From a virus: DNA of 44,908 nt. Position numbers and translations under genes: made by a program. Location of the stretch: the IMG/VR virus record IMGVR_UViG_3300048836_000986, positions 1 through 44,908 of that record; one strand, written 5' to 3'. Shown piece by piece: positions 27,505-36,731 of this stretch. Each line of letters starts with the position of its first letter. The stretch's first letter is position 1. Below the pieces are notes generated by a model. It did not search any database. It saw only the letters and a list, made by a program, of their open reading frames with translations, and was not told the DNA's origin.

Positions 27505-30500
27505 CATCCCCATTAAAGCCGATGCTTCGCAGGCCAAAAGTGAAATTACCTCCCTTATCCAACAAATCGAAGCGTTGGTTAAAGCCGGGGGAACTTTTAC
27601 CATCGGCACCGGCGTTGCCAGTGGAAAAGTGCCTGTGGGCGGAGTACAGGGCGCCGCTAATGCCGCGCCTCCCGTAACGGCATCTCAACAAGCGGCACAA
27701 ATCAACACCGTTTCCAACGCCCAGTCCAACGCGCTCGCCGCGCAGGGGCGCGGGCTGGACGCGCTCAACATCAAACTGCGCGATTACGAACGCGCTCTCG
27801 CCTCCGCGCGCAAAGAACTCGAAGCCCTCAACCGCGTTCGCAATGCTTCCCCCGCCGAGCGCGCGGCTGTTGCGCGCTCGATTGCCGGGGATGGCGCCGC
27901 CAGAAAACTCGTGACCCGCGCGATGGACGATGTGGCTTTCGGGCAGCAGGAAGCGCGCGTAGAGAAGGCTTCTAACGCCGTTGCTTTGCAACAGCAGCGC
28001 ATCGCCGATGCCGCCGAAGCCCGCCGTCTCAAAGCCGCACAGGACGATTACAACAACGCCGCGCTCAACCGCCGTCTCGGATACATGGAGCGCACCCGCA
28101 CCGTTGGCGAACACATTGAACGCGCGCATGGACAGGCCAATGCGATGGTCAATGAGAAGTATCACGGCGGCGCCCCGATGGATCAGACGCAGGCCGCCGC
28201 CGCCGCCCAGAATGACGCGAAAGTGCAGCGTGAAATGGAGCAGCAACGGCGCATCCAGCGCGACATAGCCCTCGGCAAGCCGGTCACGATGGAAGATCAG
28301 ATCGAGCAAGCCAACCGTTCTGGCTTATGGCAGGTCGAAAGCGGGCGGCGACAGATGGAGAGGGATATTCAGCGGCGCGAAGAACGAGCCGCCCGCCGCG
28401 CCGAAATCGAGCAGCGCCGCGAAGCCCGCGAGGAGCGTGCCACCCGCGTGGCCGAAGAGCGCGCCGCCGGATGGCGCGCTCGATTGCAACTGCGCTCGGC
28501 CAATTTTGAAAGCCGCCGCAAAGAACGGGAAGAGCGCGAAGCCCGGAGCGCCGAAACGTCCGCGATGTATCAGCACCGCCGCGACACGATGGACAAGCTG
28601 TGGGGCGGCATGATTTTATCCGGCGCGGGCGCGAGCCTGATGCAGGTTCCGCGTTACGGCCTTTCGCAATACGGGCAGGCGCGCAAAGCCCAAATCGGGT
28701 TGCAGGCCATTGAAGGCGCGAACGCCCCTCAAGTCATGGCGCAAGCCCGCGCTGATGCCAAAGACTTGTTTGGCGCGTCTTACCGTGACGTGATTAACCA
28801 GCAGATGATGCTGCGGCAGGCGGGGCAAACGACGGGGCAGGCGCGCAGTTCGGTGCTGGCACTGGCTGATATCAACGCCGCGACGGGCGGCTCGGCTGAC
28901 CGCTTACATCGCAATCTGTATAACCTGTCGCAAGTCGAACAGCAGGGCAAATTAACAGGCCGCGACTTGCGCGACTTCGCCGTGAACATGGTGCCGATTC
29001 GGGAGGCGCTTTCGCGGCAAATGGGGATTTCGAGTGCGGACGTGGCCGAAAAAGTTTCCAAAGGCGAAGTGTCCGCCGACATCGTGCGGCAGGCGATTTT
29101 GTCCATCGCGCAAGACCCGCGTTTTGCCGGACGCGCCAAAGCGTTAAGCGAAGGCACGCCCGAAGGCCAGTGGGAAAAAACCCGCGAGGAAATGGAGCAA
29201 ACGGCGGAGTTGGCCGGGGAAACCCTGGCGCCCGCCATGATGACGCTCAACAAAGCCATGCGGAGCGGGTTGGAATGGATGCAGGATCATCCCGGAGTGG
29301 TCAAGGCCGGTGCATGGGGCGCAACCGGGTTAGGTTTGGGCGCAACAGCTGTGGGCGGCACTATGCTGGCCTCAAGCAGCTGGAATCAGATTATGCAGGC
29401 GTTCGGCAAGGGCGCCATCAACGCCAATACCATCGCAACCGATGCCAATACATTCGCTTTGAACCGCTTGACCGGCGCCACCGCGTTGGGTGGTGGAGGC
29501 GGGCTGGCTGATAATGCGCTCGATGTGGCAACTGGCGGCGTGGCAGCAGGTGCAGGCGGCGTAGGCGCGGCAGCAGGCGCAGGTGCAGGCGGCGCGGGCG
29601 CGGGAGTGGCGGCTGGTGGTGCGGGCTGGTGGGCGCGAACGCGCGGCGCATTCGGCAATATCGGTAGTCGCGCCGGTGGCGCGTGGGGCGGCGTTAAAGG
29701 GTTTTTAGGAAAAACGGCGTTTACGATTCCCGATGCGCGGGCGGGGGCAATGGCCGCCGCCGGAGATGATTTGTTTCGCGTGGGCACGACCAGCGCAACG
29801 ACTTCGCGCGAGTATGCCGTTGCGCTGGCTCGTTATAGCGCGGCCAAAAATGCCCCGGCCGGGTTACTGGAAAGTGCGGGTTTGGCCGGTCGCGCCGTAT
29901 CGGTGGGGCGTGTAGTGGGCAGCGCGGCTTCGGTGGGGACGGGCGTGATTGGCGGCGTGAACAGTTACCATGACTACAAGCGCGCCGGTTTTGGTGAAAT
30001 GGAAGCCAAAATCGGCGGTGCGACCGTCATGGCGCTGGAAACGATGACAGCGGCCTTTTTGCCGGGTGGTCCTTTTATCGTCGCTGCCGCCGAGGGCTTA
30101 AAAACCGTCGCCAACGTTGTTTTAGACGAACAAGACCGCATGGCCGAAACGGGGAGCGGCCTGACGCCGGAACAGGCCAAGCAAATGAAGGGCATGACGC
30201 ACGAGCAAAAAGCGGCGTATTTAGATCAGCAGCGTTGGGCGAAAAACGACGAAGCAACGGCTTTGCAGGATCAGGGGCAGGGCTATTTTGCGCGTGATTT
30301 TTTGTTTGGTGACCCCAATCTCGACCGCAAAATCGAGAATGCCATGTTCGAGCGTGACCGGCTGGAGGCCAATGCGCGCCGTGAACGCACGCTGGCACGA
30401 CAGGAAAAAGCGCGCCAGAAAAAGTATGCCAATGAACAGGAACTCAAAAACTATGTTGAATCGCAAGGCGGCACTTACATCGGGCAGCGCGATTGGACGC

Positions 30501-30664
30501 AAACCGATTACACGCCGATGGCGGGCAAGCCGACTTCGAGCGGCCCCGTTATCACGCCGCAAAAAGTGCGATCCACCGGCGACGGCGGGCGCATCGTGAC
30601 GCTGCTTTTGCCGCCTTCAAGCGCCGAGCGCGACTTGCAACAGGCGACGGCCAAGCCTTATTAA
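27485..30664 (+). CDS. Tape measure protein
   Basis: The 1059-residue protein is the longest in the window and has the expected features: an N-terminal helix bundle and coiled coil (DALNIKLRDYERALASARKELEALNRV; RRAEIEQRREAREERATRVAEERAA), a conserved tape-measure domain (WGGMILSGAGASLMQVPRYGLSQYGQARKAQIGLQ; MLRQAGQTTGQARSSVLALADINAATGGSADRLHRNLYNLSQVEQQG), hydrophobic Gly/Ala segments near residues 610-730 and 820-880 that could cross a membrane during DNA ejection, and a charged C-terminus. It sets tail length. GGGAGACGGGCT precedes the ATG. Confidence 0.88.
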   Translation: MPDLRIDIPIKADASQAKSEITSLIQQIEALVKAGGTFTIGTGVASGKVPVGGVQGAANAAPPVTASQQAAQINTVSNAQSNALAAQGRGLDALNIKLRDYERALASARKELEALNRVRNASPAERAAVARSIAGDGAARKLVTRAMDDVAFGQQEARVEKASNAVALQQQRIADAAEARRLKAAQDDYNNAALNRRLGYMERTRTVGEHIERAHGQANAMVNEKYHGGAPMDQTQAAAAAQNDAKVQREMEQQRRIQRDIALGKPVTMEDQIEQANRSGLWQVESGRRQMERDIQRREERAARRAEIEQRREAREERATRVAEERAAGWRARLQLRSANFESRRKEREEREARSAETSAMYQHRRDTMDKLWGGMILSGAGASLMQVPRYGLSQYGQARKAQIGLQAIEGANAPQVMAQARADAKDLFGASYRDVINQQMMLRQAGQTTGQARSSVLALADINAATGGSADRLHRNLYNLSQVEQQGKLTGRDLRDFAVNMVPIREALSRQMGISSADVAEKVSKGEVSADIVRQAILSIAQDPRFAGRAKALSEGTPEGQWEKTREEMEQTAELAGETLAPAMMTLNKAMRSGLEWMQDHPGVVKAGAWGATGLGLGATAVGGTMLASSSWNQIMQAFGKGAINANTIATDANTFALNRLTGATALGGGGGLADNALDVATGGVAAGAGGVGAAAGAGAGGAGAGVAAGGAGWWARTRGAFGNIGSRAGGAWGGVKGFLGKTAFTIPDARAGAMAAAGDDLFRVGTTSATTSREYAVALARYSAAKNAPAGLLESAGLAGRAVSVGRVVGSAASVGTGVIGGVNSYHDYKRAGFGEMEAKIGGATVMALETMTAAFLPGGPFIVAAAEGLKTVANVVLDEQDRMAETGSGLTPEQAKQMKGMTHEQKAAYLDQQRWAKNDEATALQDQGQGYFARDFLFGDPNLDRKIENAMFERDRLEANARRERTLARQEKARQKKYANEQELKNYVESQGGTYIGQRDWTQTDYTPMAGKPTSSGPVITPQKVRSTGDGGRIVTLLLPPSSAERDLQQATAKPY

Positions 30665-30666
30665 CT

Positions 30667-31905
30667 ATGGCATTCACCAACTGGAAACCGAACCAATCTA
30701 ACGGCACGCTGCCCAACGATTTTACGACCGGGCAACTGCAATACCGGCATTTTCTCCACTATGAAAATGATATGTCCGGTTTTGGCATCGTCACCAAAAC
30801 CGGCGTCGGCAAATGGAAAATCCGCCTGTATCACGAGGAGCGGCTGCTTTTCGAGCAGGAAGTGCAACTGACGTTGCAAGTCGTGGGATTGGGAGTACTC
30901 TATACCTGGCAATATGTCCGCGAGAAGATTATCACGACGTGGATTGAGCCGGGCGCGGTGAACGTGGTGAACCCGGCCACCTCTCTGGTCGCGCCGATTT
31001 CCGTGACCAACACCGCCGCGTCGTCGGGCATGGTGGACGACGCGGCCAATCATCGCCTGACAATCGAAGAATGGCGCGGTCTGGGCAGCCCGTCGTGGGA
31101 ACGATTGGCTTTTGGCGATGTGCCCGCGTCGGAGTTCGGCACCATGATCCCCGGCGGCGGCAGCGGCACCACGACCGGCATCGCCCAAATTGACGCCTTC
31201 TGGCAGTCGCCGATTTACACCATCCGCGCGCCGGTCGGGAGCCGGCTCGACGTGGTGATGGACAGTTGGGGATTGGGGATTTCGACGCGCCCCGAATACC
31301 AGTGGCGTTTCAATAAAGGCACGGTCGGGTTTGCGGCGACTTTAGACCGGCAGGGCGCGATTCGCATGGTTTCGGAACGTCCCGGCACGCTGGATTTGAG
31401 CCATACCTATGATTCGGTGCGCCGCGCGTTTCGCAGAGCGGAAATTCGGGACGCCAGCGCGCCCAAAATCCATCGCGCGCCGACGGGTCGGATTTACGTT
31501 TTGGCCTTGAAAGGCAACGCGTGGATGCTGTGGTATTCCGATTACGGCGGCTTTGACATCCATCCGGTGACGTATGATTATCAAAACCAGTGGGACGAAG
31601 ATTCTTTGACGGCGGGAGCGCAAGTGGCACTCTGGAGCGATTCATTTACGGACGTGGATATTACAGCGCGGCATAGTCGCGGCTATGTGTCGTGTGCCAA
31701 ACGCGGCGGCAGGATTTACGTGCGCAGCAGCGCCGACGGCATCGTGCCCGGCCCGATGAAGGACGTCTGCCCCGCGAGCGATTTTCCGTGCCGGATTTTA
31801 AGCGGCGCGACTTCCGATGGGCGCGAACGGTTGGAGTTGGTGGACGGCAACGAAATCCACTACGAATCGCACGACGGCGGCACGGAATGGGCGGCGGTTT
31901 TATAA
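30667..31905 (+). CDS. Tail protein, distal tail type by position
   Basis: The 412-residue product follows the tape measure. It begins with a domain that reads like a distal tail or tail-adhesin segment (QYRHFLHYENDMSGFGIVTKTGVGKWKIRLYHEERLLFEQEV) and the second half has repeating short strands (RIYVLALKGNAWMLWYSDYGGFD..., GRIYVRSSADGIVPG) like a beta-propeller. The ATG at 30667 is two bases after the tape measure stop but has no clear ribosome site, so coupling is assumed. Exact role unknown. Confidence 0.6.
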   Translation: MAFTNWKPNQSNGTLPNDFTTGQLQYRHFLHYENDMSGFGIVTKTGVGKWKIRLYHEERLLFEQEVQLTLQVVGLGVLYTWQYVREKIITTWIEPGAVNVVNPATSLVAPISVTNTAASSGMVDDAANHRLTIEEWRGLGSPSWERLAFGDVPASEFGTMIPGGGSGTTTGIAQIDAFWQSPIYTIRAPVGSRLDVVMDSWGLGISTRPEYQWRFNKGTVGFAATLDRQGAIRMVSERPGTLDLSHTYDSVRRAFRRAEIRDASAPKIHRAPTGRIYVLALKGNAWMLWYSDYGGFDIHPVTYDYQNQWDEDSLTAGAQVALWSDSFTDVDITARHSRGYVSCAKRGGRIYVRSSADGIVPGPMKDVCPASDFPCRILSGATSDGRERLELVDGNEIHYESHDGGTEWAAVL

Positions 31906-31911
31906 TTTTGA

Positions 31912-31971
31912 TTGACAAGGAGTACTCCCTGGTGCAATAATGACAGGGCAGGGTAGTCCTACCGCTAAAAT
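31912..31971 (+). promoter_or_regulatory. Promoter region before the large tail protein
   Basis: TTGACA (31912-31917), a 17-base gap that contains the palindrome GGAGTACTCC, and CAATAA (31935-31940) form one possible promoter. Next come GGTAG-TC-CTACC (31952-31963), a shortened version of the repeated operator, and TAAAAT (31966-31971) four bases before the ATG. The last box is too close to the ATG for a normal start, so the upstream promoter is more credible. Confidence 0.5.
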
Positions 31972-31974
31972 CCT

Positions 31975-34863
31975 ATGAGCGACGTGAAATTACATCCGGT
32001 TTTTCAGGTGCGGGGCATGATCGGCACGCCCGAACATCCGCCGTTCAACCTGTACATCACCAGCGACGCCCGGTGGGAGGAAGCCAAGAAAAAAGGCGGC
32101 ATCCAAAACCTGCGGCGTTATCTGCTGGACGGCGTTCTCAAAGACGATCAGCGCGTGGAGGACGCGGTGGAAAACCGCAACCGCGCCGTGTCGCTCGACT
32201 ATACCCTGCCGCCGCAAGACGAATACAACACCGTCGCCGCGTGGGAAATGATACCCACGCCCGCCGAGCAGTTTCAACTGGAACTACAAATCAGCGAGTT
32301 TCAAACGCGCCTTGATGAAGTCAATGAGCAAATCGGCACGGAAACTCCCACAGCCGAGCAAGCCGAACTGGTGCGCGATACCACGCTCGTTATCAGCCAA
32401 CTCAAGCGGTTGCGAACCACCTATACCACCGGCACCGTCGGCTATCTCGAAGAAACACCGTCGGTATTCGGGTACGGCGGCAAAAGCATCCACGACCTCA
32501 ACGGCGCTCCCAACATAGACAAAATCCGCCGCTCAACGTTCGCCCTTGACCGCGACCGGCCTTTTCACCTCGCGCTGCGCTTTGCCGAGCCGCATGAAAA
32601 CCAGCGCCCGACGAGTTTTAAGATACGCTGGCACATCTTCACGCTGGAGTTTCGGGGCGGCGATTCGGTTTTGTTTTCGGCGTATGACAAAGCGTATCTC
32701 AAAAAAGACGGCACGCCGGACTTGGCGCGCATCGAAGCCGCCGAAAATGAACTGCACGGGTATCTCGATCAGGGGCGTCTGACGGCGGAGGACATGGATA
32801 ACATTCAGATTGCGCAAACTGAAATCCGCCGCCTCAAGCTCGAAGCGCGCACTCTCAATATCAAAACCGAAGACGACGCCTACAAGCCTTACGAAGCGCA
32901 AATCCAATCGTTGCAGGACGCCATTCAAGCGCGTCGCAAGTTTAAGCGCAAGATGCCCAACGCGGCTTACGTCGCGTCCCAGCGCCTCAAAAAAGAATTG
33001 TATGGCGTGTATGAAGAACGGGTGAACTTGCAGGAAAACAGCGAGAATTTTTATGGCGACGAAGGCATTGTGCGCCTGACGGTCATTCCCCAGCAGCGCG
33101 GCTATATCTCGTTTGTTCTCAACGGCGGCCAGCCTGCGACCGTCGAAATCCCCGATATCCTCGAAACCCGCAAATACGGCTATGTGTGGAACAAAAGCCG
33201 GATTTTATTCCAAAGCAACGGCGGCGGCGTGGACTGGCAGTTTTTGTATCCCAACGTGCAGTCGCGCGGCGAATACCGCTTGAAAAGCGTGCCGGTGCCG
33301 TTTGAAATCGGCGACGAGGAAATCATTCATTTTTCGGGCGACTGGACGGGGCAAACGCGCAGCATCACCGGCAGCGACGGCGAAACCTATTTCGTGACTT
33401 CGGCCTTGCCCGGCGCGGGCATCGCCTTTAAGGTCGTGGCGTCGGCAGACTTTACGCCTGCCCAGCCGCGCTATGATTTTATCGCGCTCATTCGCTCGGA
33501 CATCGGGCGCAGCGAAGACGCGAAAAACAAGAACAACATCCAGAACGCCTACATCCCGTTTTTGTATTCGCTCAACGCCTTTATCAACGCCGGAGTACTC
33601 CCTGACCGCACGGAAGTCGTGTGGGACAGCCAGACGTTTGGGCAAACCCTGACCTGGACGCCGGGTTTTGCCAATCCTAACCGCGACAATCCGATTCTCG
33701 ATGCGACGGTTTCCTACGACGACATCACGCAAACGCGGCGCGGGTTGCATTTGTCGCTGGATATTCACGACCCCGAAGGCACGGCGGATTTCAAAGGCTA
33801 CACCGACCACTGGTGCGATTTCAAAGTCGGGTTGTGGCAGCCGCCGACTTTTTTAGAAGGCAGCGGCGAAGAAGGCGATTTTTCAATCACGTGGCCGCTC
33901 GAAACCGAAGGCGGCGTGAGCGGCATCGTGGATTACTACAGCGATTGCATTATCCGGGAAGCGGTGCTGATGAACGCGCGCAACTGCGGCGAAACCGACG
34001 AAACGTTTCGCGCGAAATACTACGGCGTGGATTCGTTTTGGCGGTTGCGGGTTGAGGACATCTGGAGTTTGTTGGACGAGTTCGTTTTGCCGTGCGACAT
34101 CATTCTCGACGGCCTCACGCTGGGCGCAGCGATTCGCACGCTGGCAAAAGCCAAAGGGATACCCGACAGCAAACTAACCGGCGTGCAGGCGACGGGCATT
34201 TTCGCGGGCGGCACAATTCAACGCGCCGGTGCGGGCGAGCCGCCCCGCAAAGTCGCGCCGCGCGGCACGCGCGCGGGATTACACATTACGGAACTGATGG
34301 ACGAATACGGCATGACGGACGATTTTCGGGAGTTGCGCTTGCGTTGCCTGCCGACCGGATTGAGTTTGGACGTGCCGAGCCTGGTTTCGAGCCGCGCGCA
34401 AAGCTCGGCGGACAGCGCCCAAATCGCCAACGTGATCCGCGCGGGCGCGCAGCACATCCACGACTGGAGCCGCTTTTACAACATCTATCATGTGGAAGGC
34501 AAAAAAGACAAGCGCACCGGCGAGCCGATCAAAGCCAGTTATCCCATCCCCGAATCGTGGTTGCCGGGTTACGAGAATCATCCGCTTCATGTTGGCTACG
34601 AAAAGGAGTATCCGGTTGTGAAGCGCCCGGAACTGGACACGGCGGAGGACGTGCAGCGCGCGGTGGTGACGCTGGCCTTGCGAAACAGCAAAAGCGGCAA
34701 GCTGCGCTCGTTTGACATCTCGTGGTTTTACCCGCCGGTGTATGTGGGCGATACGGTGACGCCCGATGAAAGCGATTTTGAACTGATCCGCATTGGCGGC
34801 ATGAACTTGAAAGGCATCACGCAGGCCAGCATCGCCGTCAGGCCGCGCGTGGAATTGCCATAA
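31975..34863 (+). CDS. Large tail-tip / baseplate hub protein
   Basis: The 962-residue protein is the second longest and lies after the tape measure, where tail hub and tip genes are found. The N-terminal third contains long helices (LQISEFQTRLDEVNEQIGTETPT, ARIEAAENELHGYLDQGRLTAEDMDNIQIAQTEIRRLKLEARTL in pieces), followed by strand-rich domains (GIVRLTVIPQQRGYISFVLNGGQPATVEIPDI), and a C-terminal hub-like part (FDISWFYPPVYVGDTVTPDESDFELIRIGGMNLKG), which resembles the end of phage hub proteins. No enzyme motif was seen. No good ribosome site precedes the ATG. Confidence 0.6.
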   Translation: MSDVKLHPVFQVRGMIGTPEHPPFNLYITSDARWEEAKKKGGIQNLRRYLLDGVLKDDQRVEDAVENRNRAVSLDYTLPPQDEYNTVAAWEMIPTPAEQFQLELQISEFQTRLDEVNEQIGTETPTAEQAELVRDTTLVISQLKRLRTTYTTGTVGYLEETPSVFGYGGKSIHDLNGAPNIDKIRRSTFALDRDRPFHLALRFAEPHENQRPTSFKIRWHIFTLEFRGGDSVLFSAYDKAYLKKDGTPDLARIEAAENELHGYLDQGRLTAEDMDNIQIAQTEIRRLKLEARTLNIKTEDDAYKPYEAQIQSLQDAIQARRKFKRKMPNAAYVASQRLKKELYGVYEERVNLQENSENFYGDEGIVRLTVIPQQRGYISFVLNGGQPATVEIPDILETRKYGYVWNKSRILFQSNGGGVDWQFLYPNVQSRGEYRLKSVPVPFEIGDEEIIHFSGDWTGQTRSITGSDGETYFVTSALPGAGIAFKVVASADFTPAQPRYDFIALIRSDIGRSEDAKNKNNIQNAYIPFLYSLNAFINAGVLPDRTEVVWDSQTFGQTLTWTPGFANPNRDNPILDATVSYDDITQTRRGLHLSLDIHDPEGTADFKGYTDHWCDFKVGLWQPPTFLEGSGEEGDFSITWPLETEGGVSGIVDYYSDCIIREAVLMNARNCGETDETFRAKYYGVDSFWRLRVEDIWSLLDEFVLPCDIILDGLTLGAAIRTLAKAKGIPDSKLTGVQATGIFAGGTIQRAGAGEPPRKVAPRGTRAGLHITELMDEYGMTDDFRELRLRCLPTGLSLDVPSLVSSRAQSSADSAQIANVIRAGAQHIHDWSRFYNIYHVEGKKDKRTGEPIKASYPIPESWLPGYENHPLHVGYEKEYPVVKRPELDTAEDVQRAVVTLALRNSKSGKLRSFDISWFYPPVYVGDTVTPDESDFELIRIGGMNLKGITQASIAVRPRVELP

Positions 34864-34879
34864 CGTAAAAGGAGAAACA

Positions 34880-35104
34880 ATGCCGGTTTCGGCTTACAAC
34901 GCGATAGACAACCTGAAAGCGCAAATCAAAAGCGAGATGACCGGAGGCGTTAAAACTTCGCTGTCGTCGGGCAGTGCCGGTTTGTCCGGCGCGTCCTATG
35001 GCACCAGCAGCGCGCCGCTGCGCTGGGTCGAGGACGGCGTGGTGAAATACGCCTTTGTCTGGGACAAGCATGATTTCGATGACGAATTCGCCGTGTTCAT
35101 TTAA
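34880..35104 (+). CDS. Small hypothetical protein
   Basis: The 74-residue protein follows AAAAGGAGAAACA, one of the best ribosome sites here. It is Ser/Gly-rich in the middle (TSLSSGSAGLSGASYGTSSAP) and ends in an aromatic acidic stretch (YAFVWDKHDFDDEFAVFI). The strong translation signal suggests a product made in quantity, perhaps a minor virion or tail protein. No family recognised. Confidence 0.6.
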   Translation: MPVSAYNAIDNLKAQIKSEMTGGVKTSLSSGSAGLSGASYGTSSAPLRWVEDGVVKYAFVWDKHDFDDEFAVFI

Positions 35105-35119
35105 CGCAATCTTCATTTG

Positions 35120-35917
35120 ATGCAAGACCATTCTTACCGCGCGCTTTTACAGCGCCACGCCCGCATTTCGCGCGCGGAAACGGCGCGGTTGGCGCGGTTG
35201 GCGCGGGTAGGCGACGTGGAAGCGCGCAACGCGATTGTAGCGGGACATCTGGGATTGGTTCACGCGGCGCTGCGAAAATTCTTCTGGAAGTCGCTGTGCC
35301 AGCCGGGGTTGTTGTTGGAAGAAGGCGATTTATTTCAGGAAGGAGTGTTGGGATTACAGCGCGCGGCGGAGTTATACGACCCGGACAAAGGCAAGCAGTT
35401 TTCGACGTATGCGACGTTTTGGATTCGTCACACGGTTTCGCGCGCTCTGATGAACGCGGGAAGCGGGGTTCCCTTGCCGATTCACTTGCAGGACGCCATG
35501 CGTCAGGCGATTGCTCATAAAACAGGGGCACCGCTGTTGAACGCGATGCGCCGACGCGAAGAGATTGACTGGGGCGCGATTGAAGAAGGATTGCGGCGCG
35601 AGGCGTTCAATACCTGCGAACTGGCGATGGAACTGGGTTTTGTCATGCTGGATACCGAAGCGATACTGGACGAAGTGAGCGAACAACCGGAAAGCGATAC
35701 GACAGAGGATGACAAAATGCTGATTCGGGGCGCGCTTTCGATTTTAAGCGAGATGGAACGGCAGGTGATTGTGGCGGCTTACGGTTTGGACGGGAGCGCA
35801 GAAATGGCGCAAAACCAGATTGCCGCGCGCTTAAAAATCGCGCCGCGAAAAGTGCGCGCCATTCACGACCAGGCGCTCGAACGATTGCGAAATTGCGAGT
35901 GCTTGAAAAAACGGTAG
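35120..35917 (+). CDS. Phage-encoded sigma-70 family RNA polymerase factor
   Basis: The 265-residue protein has sigma region 2 (HLGLVHAALRKFFW, then EEGDLFQEGVLGLQRAAELYDPDKGKQFSTYATFWIRHTVSRAL, residues 43-110) with the RNAP-binding and -10-recognising parts well kept, a region-3-like part with long insertion (residues 115-190), and region 4 (LSILSEMERQVIVAAYGLDG...QIAARLKIAPRKVRAIHDQALERLRN, residues 207-258) for the -35. It should direct host RNA polymerase to phage promoters. A GTAGGA promoter begins at its stop codon. The ATG at 35120 is preceded in frame by a TTG. Confidence 0.88.
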   Translation: MQDHSYRALLQRHARISRAETARLARLARVGDVEARNAIVAGHLGLVHAALRKFFWKSLCQPGLLLEEGDLFQEGVLGLQRAAELYDPDKGKQFSTYATFWIRHTVSRALMNAGSGVPLPIHLQDAMRQAIAHKTGAPLLNAMRRREEIDWGAIEEGLRREAFNTCELAMELGFVMLDTEAILDEVSEQPESDTTEDDKMLIRGALSILSEMERQVIVAAYGLDGSAEMAQNQIAARLKIAPRKVRAIHDQALERLRNCECLKKR

Positions 35918-35942
35918 GATTGTCCTACTCCTGTGGTACAAT
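35914..35942 (+). promoter_or_regulatory. GTAGGA-type promoter of the lysis module
   Basis: GTAGGA-TTG-TCCTAC (35914-35928) and TGTGGTACAAT (hexamer 35937-35942), with a 17-base gap from the left half to the -10, is the cleanest copy of the repeated element. It overlaps the sigma factor stop codon and would start RNA near 35949, just before GCGAGGA, the ribosome site of the next gene. Confidence 0.75.
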
Positions 35943-35960
35943 AAATGCGAGGAAACGATT

Positions 35961-36320
35961 ATGGAACCATTGTTTTGGGGCGGGTTAGGATTGGTGATCG
36001 GCGCGGTGGTCGGCGCGGTGCTGTGGGGCGCGAAAATGCGACGCGAGACGGCGACGCGCTATGAGCAAAAGCTCACGGCGCAGTTCAGTGAGTTTTCGGC
36101 GTCGTACAACGCCCTTAAAAGTGGGCATGAAGCCGAATTGAAGCGGCTGGAAGAACAACACGCCAAAGAAAAAATCGCCGAATTTCAGCGAGGGCGCGAA
36201 TCGGACGGCGTGGTGCGCGGCGCGAAAGGTCGCATGGAAAGCGTGAAGCCGAAAACGGCGAACGTGAAAGCGCCTGCCAAAGCGCGCAAGTATGGCGAAA
36301 AAATCACGAGCGGGAAATGA
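35961..36320 (+). CDS. Membrane-anchored coiled-coil protein, spanin-like
   Basis: The 119-residue protein has one N-terminal membrane helix (LFWGGLGLVIGAVVGAVLWGA, about residues 4-24), a long charged helix (TATRYEQKLTAQFSEFSASYNALKSGHEAELKRLEEQHAKEKIAEF in pieces) and a basic tail. The layout fits an inner-membrane spanin subunit and it lies upstream of the holin and endolysin genes, but no lipoprotein partner was found. Alternatively it is a membrane-bound regulator. Confidence 0.55.
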   Translation: MEPLFWGGLGLVIGAVVGAVLWGAKMRRETATRYEQKLTAQFSEFSASYNALKSGHEAELKRLEEQHAKEKIAEFQRGRESDGVVRGAKGRMESVKPKTANVKAPAKARKYGEKITSGK

Positions 36321-36637
36321 GCGACACCACGTTTCACGATGCGGAGAGCGGCGAGTTTGTAACGCCCGAATACGCGGCGCAGAATCCAGCGGCGACGTTT
36401 GCGCGCACGGACAGCGTGGCGGCGCAGAACGCGGCGTTTGCGGCGTGTTTTGAATACGAGGACAGGCACGTGTTATGGGAAATGCAGCGCGTGCTGGCGC
36501 TGTGCGATGATTTCAGGCACAAGCGGACACTGGAGCGGGCGCTTAAAGCGCGCCTGGCGGAACTGGAAAAAGCGCAGGCGTCGCGCACGCCGCCGGCAAA
36601 GCGACCGCGCGGCGGGCTATCGTATCGCAGCGGCTGA
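36317..36637 (+). CDS. Small conserved phage protein (SGEFVTPEYAAQNP type)
   Basis: The 106-residue protein starts in an ATGA overlap. Its first part (FHDAESGEFVTPEYAAQNPAATFAR) is a common phage motif, usually 'sGrfv...yA..NP.TT'; the second half is helical and basic (LERALKARLAELEKAQASRTPPAKRPRGG). Function of the family is unknown. Confidence 0.65.
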   Translation: MSDTTFHDAESGEFVTPEYAAQNPAATFARTDSVAAQNAAFAACFEYEDRHVLWEMQRVLALCDDFRHKRTLERALKARLAELEKAQASRTPPAKRPRGGLSYRSG

Positions 36638-36644
36638 GGGGAAA

Positions 36645-36731
36645 ATGAGGGAATTTCTCGTGTCGGAGTTGGCGGTCATTGCGGCGCTGACGGTGATGGC
36701 GAGAATTATTTTGAAGTGGAGCGCGAAATGA
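36645..36731 (+). CDS. Tiny single-span membrane peptide
   Basis: A 28-residue frame with GAGGGGAAA directly before the ATG. Most of it is one hydrophobic helix (FLVSELAVIAALTVMARIIL) with a basic end. It ends in an ATGA overlap with the next gene. It could be a small accessory to holin or spanin, but that is only a position argument. Confidence 0.5.
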   Translation: MREFLVSELAVIAALTVMARIILKWSAK

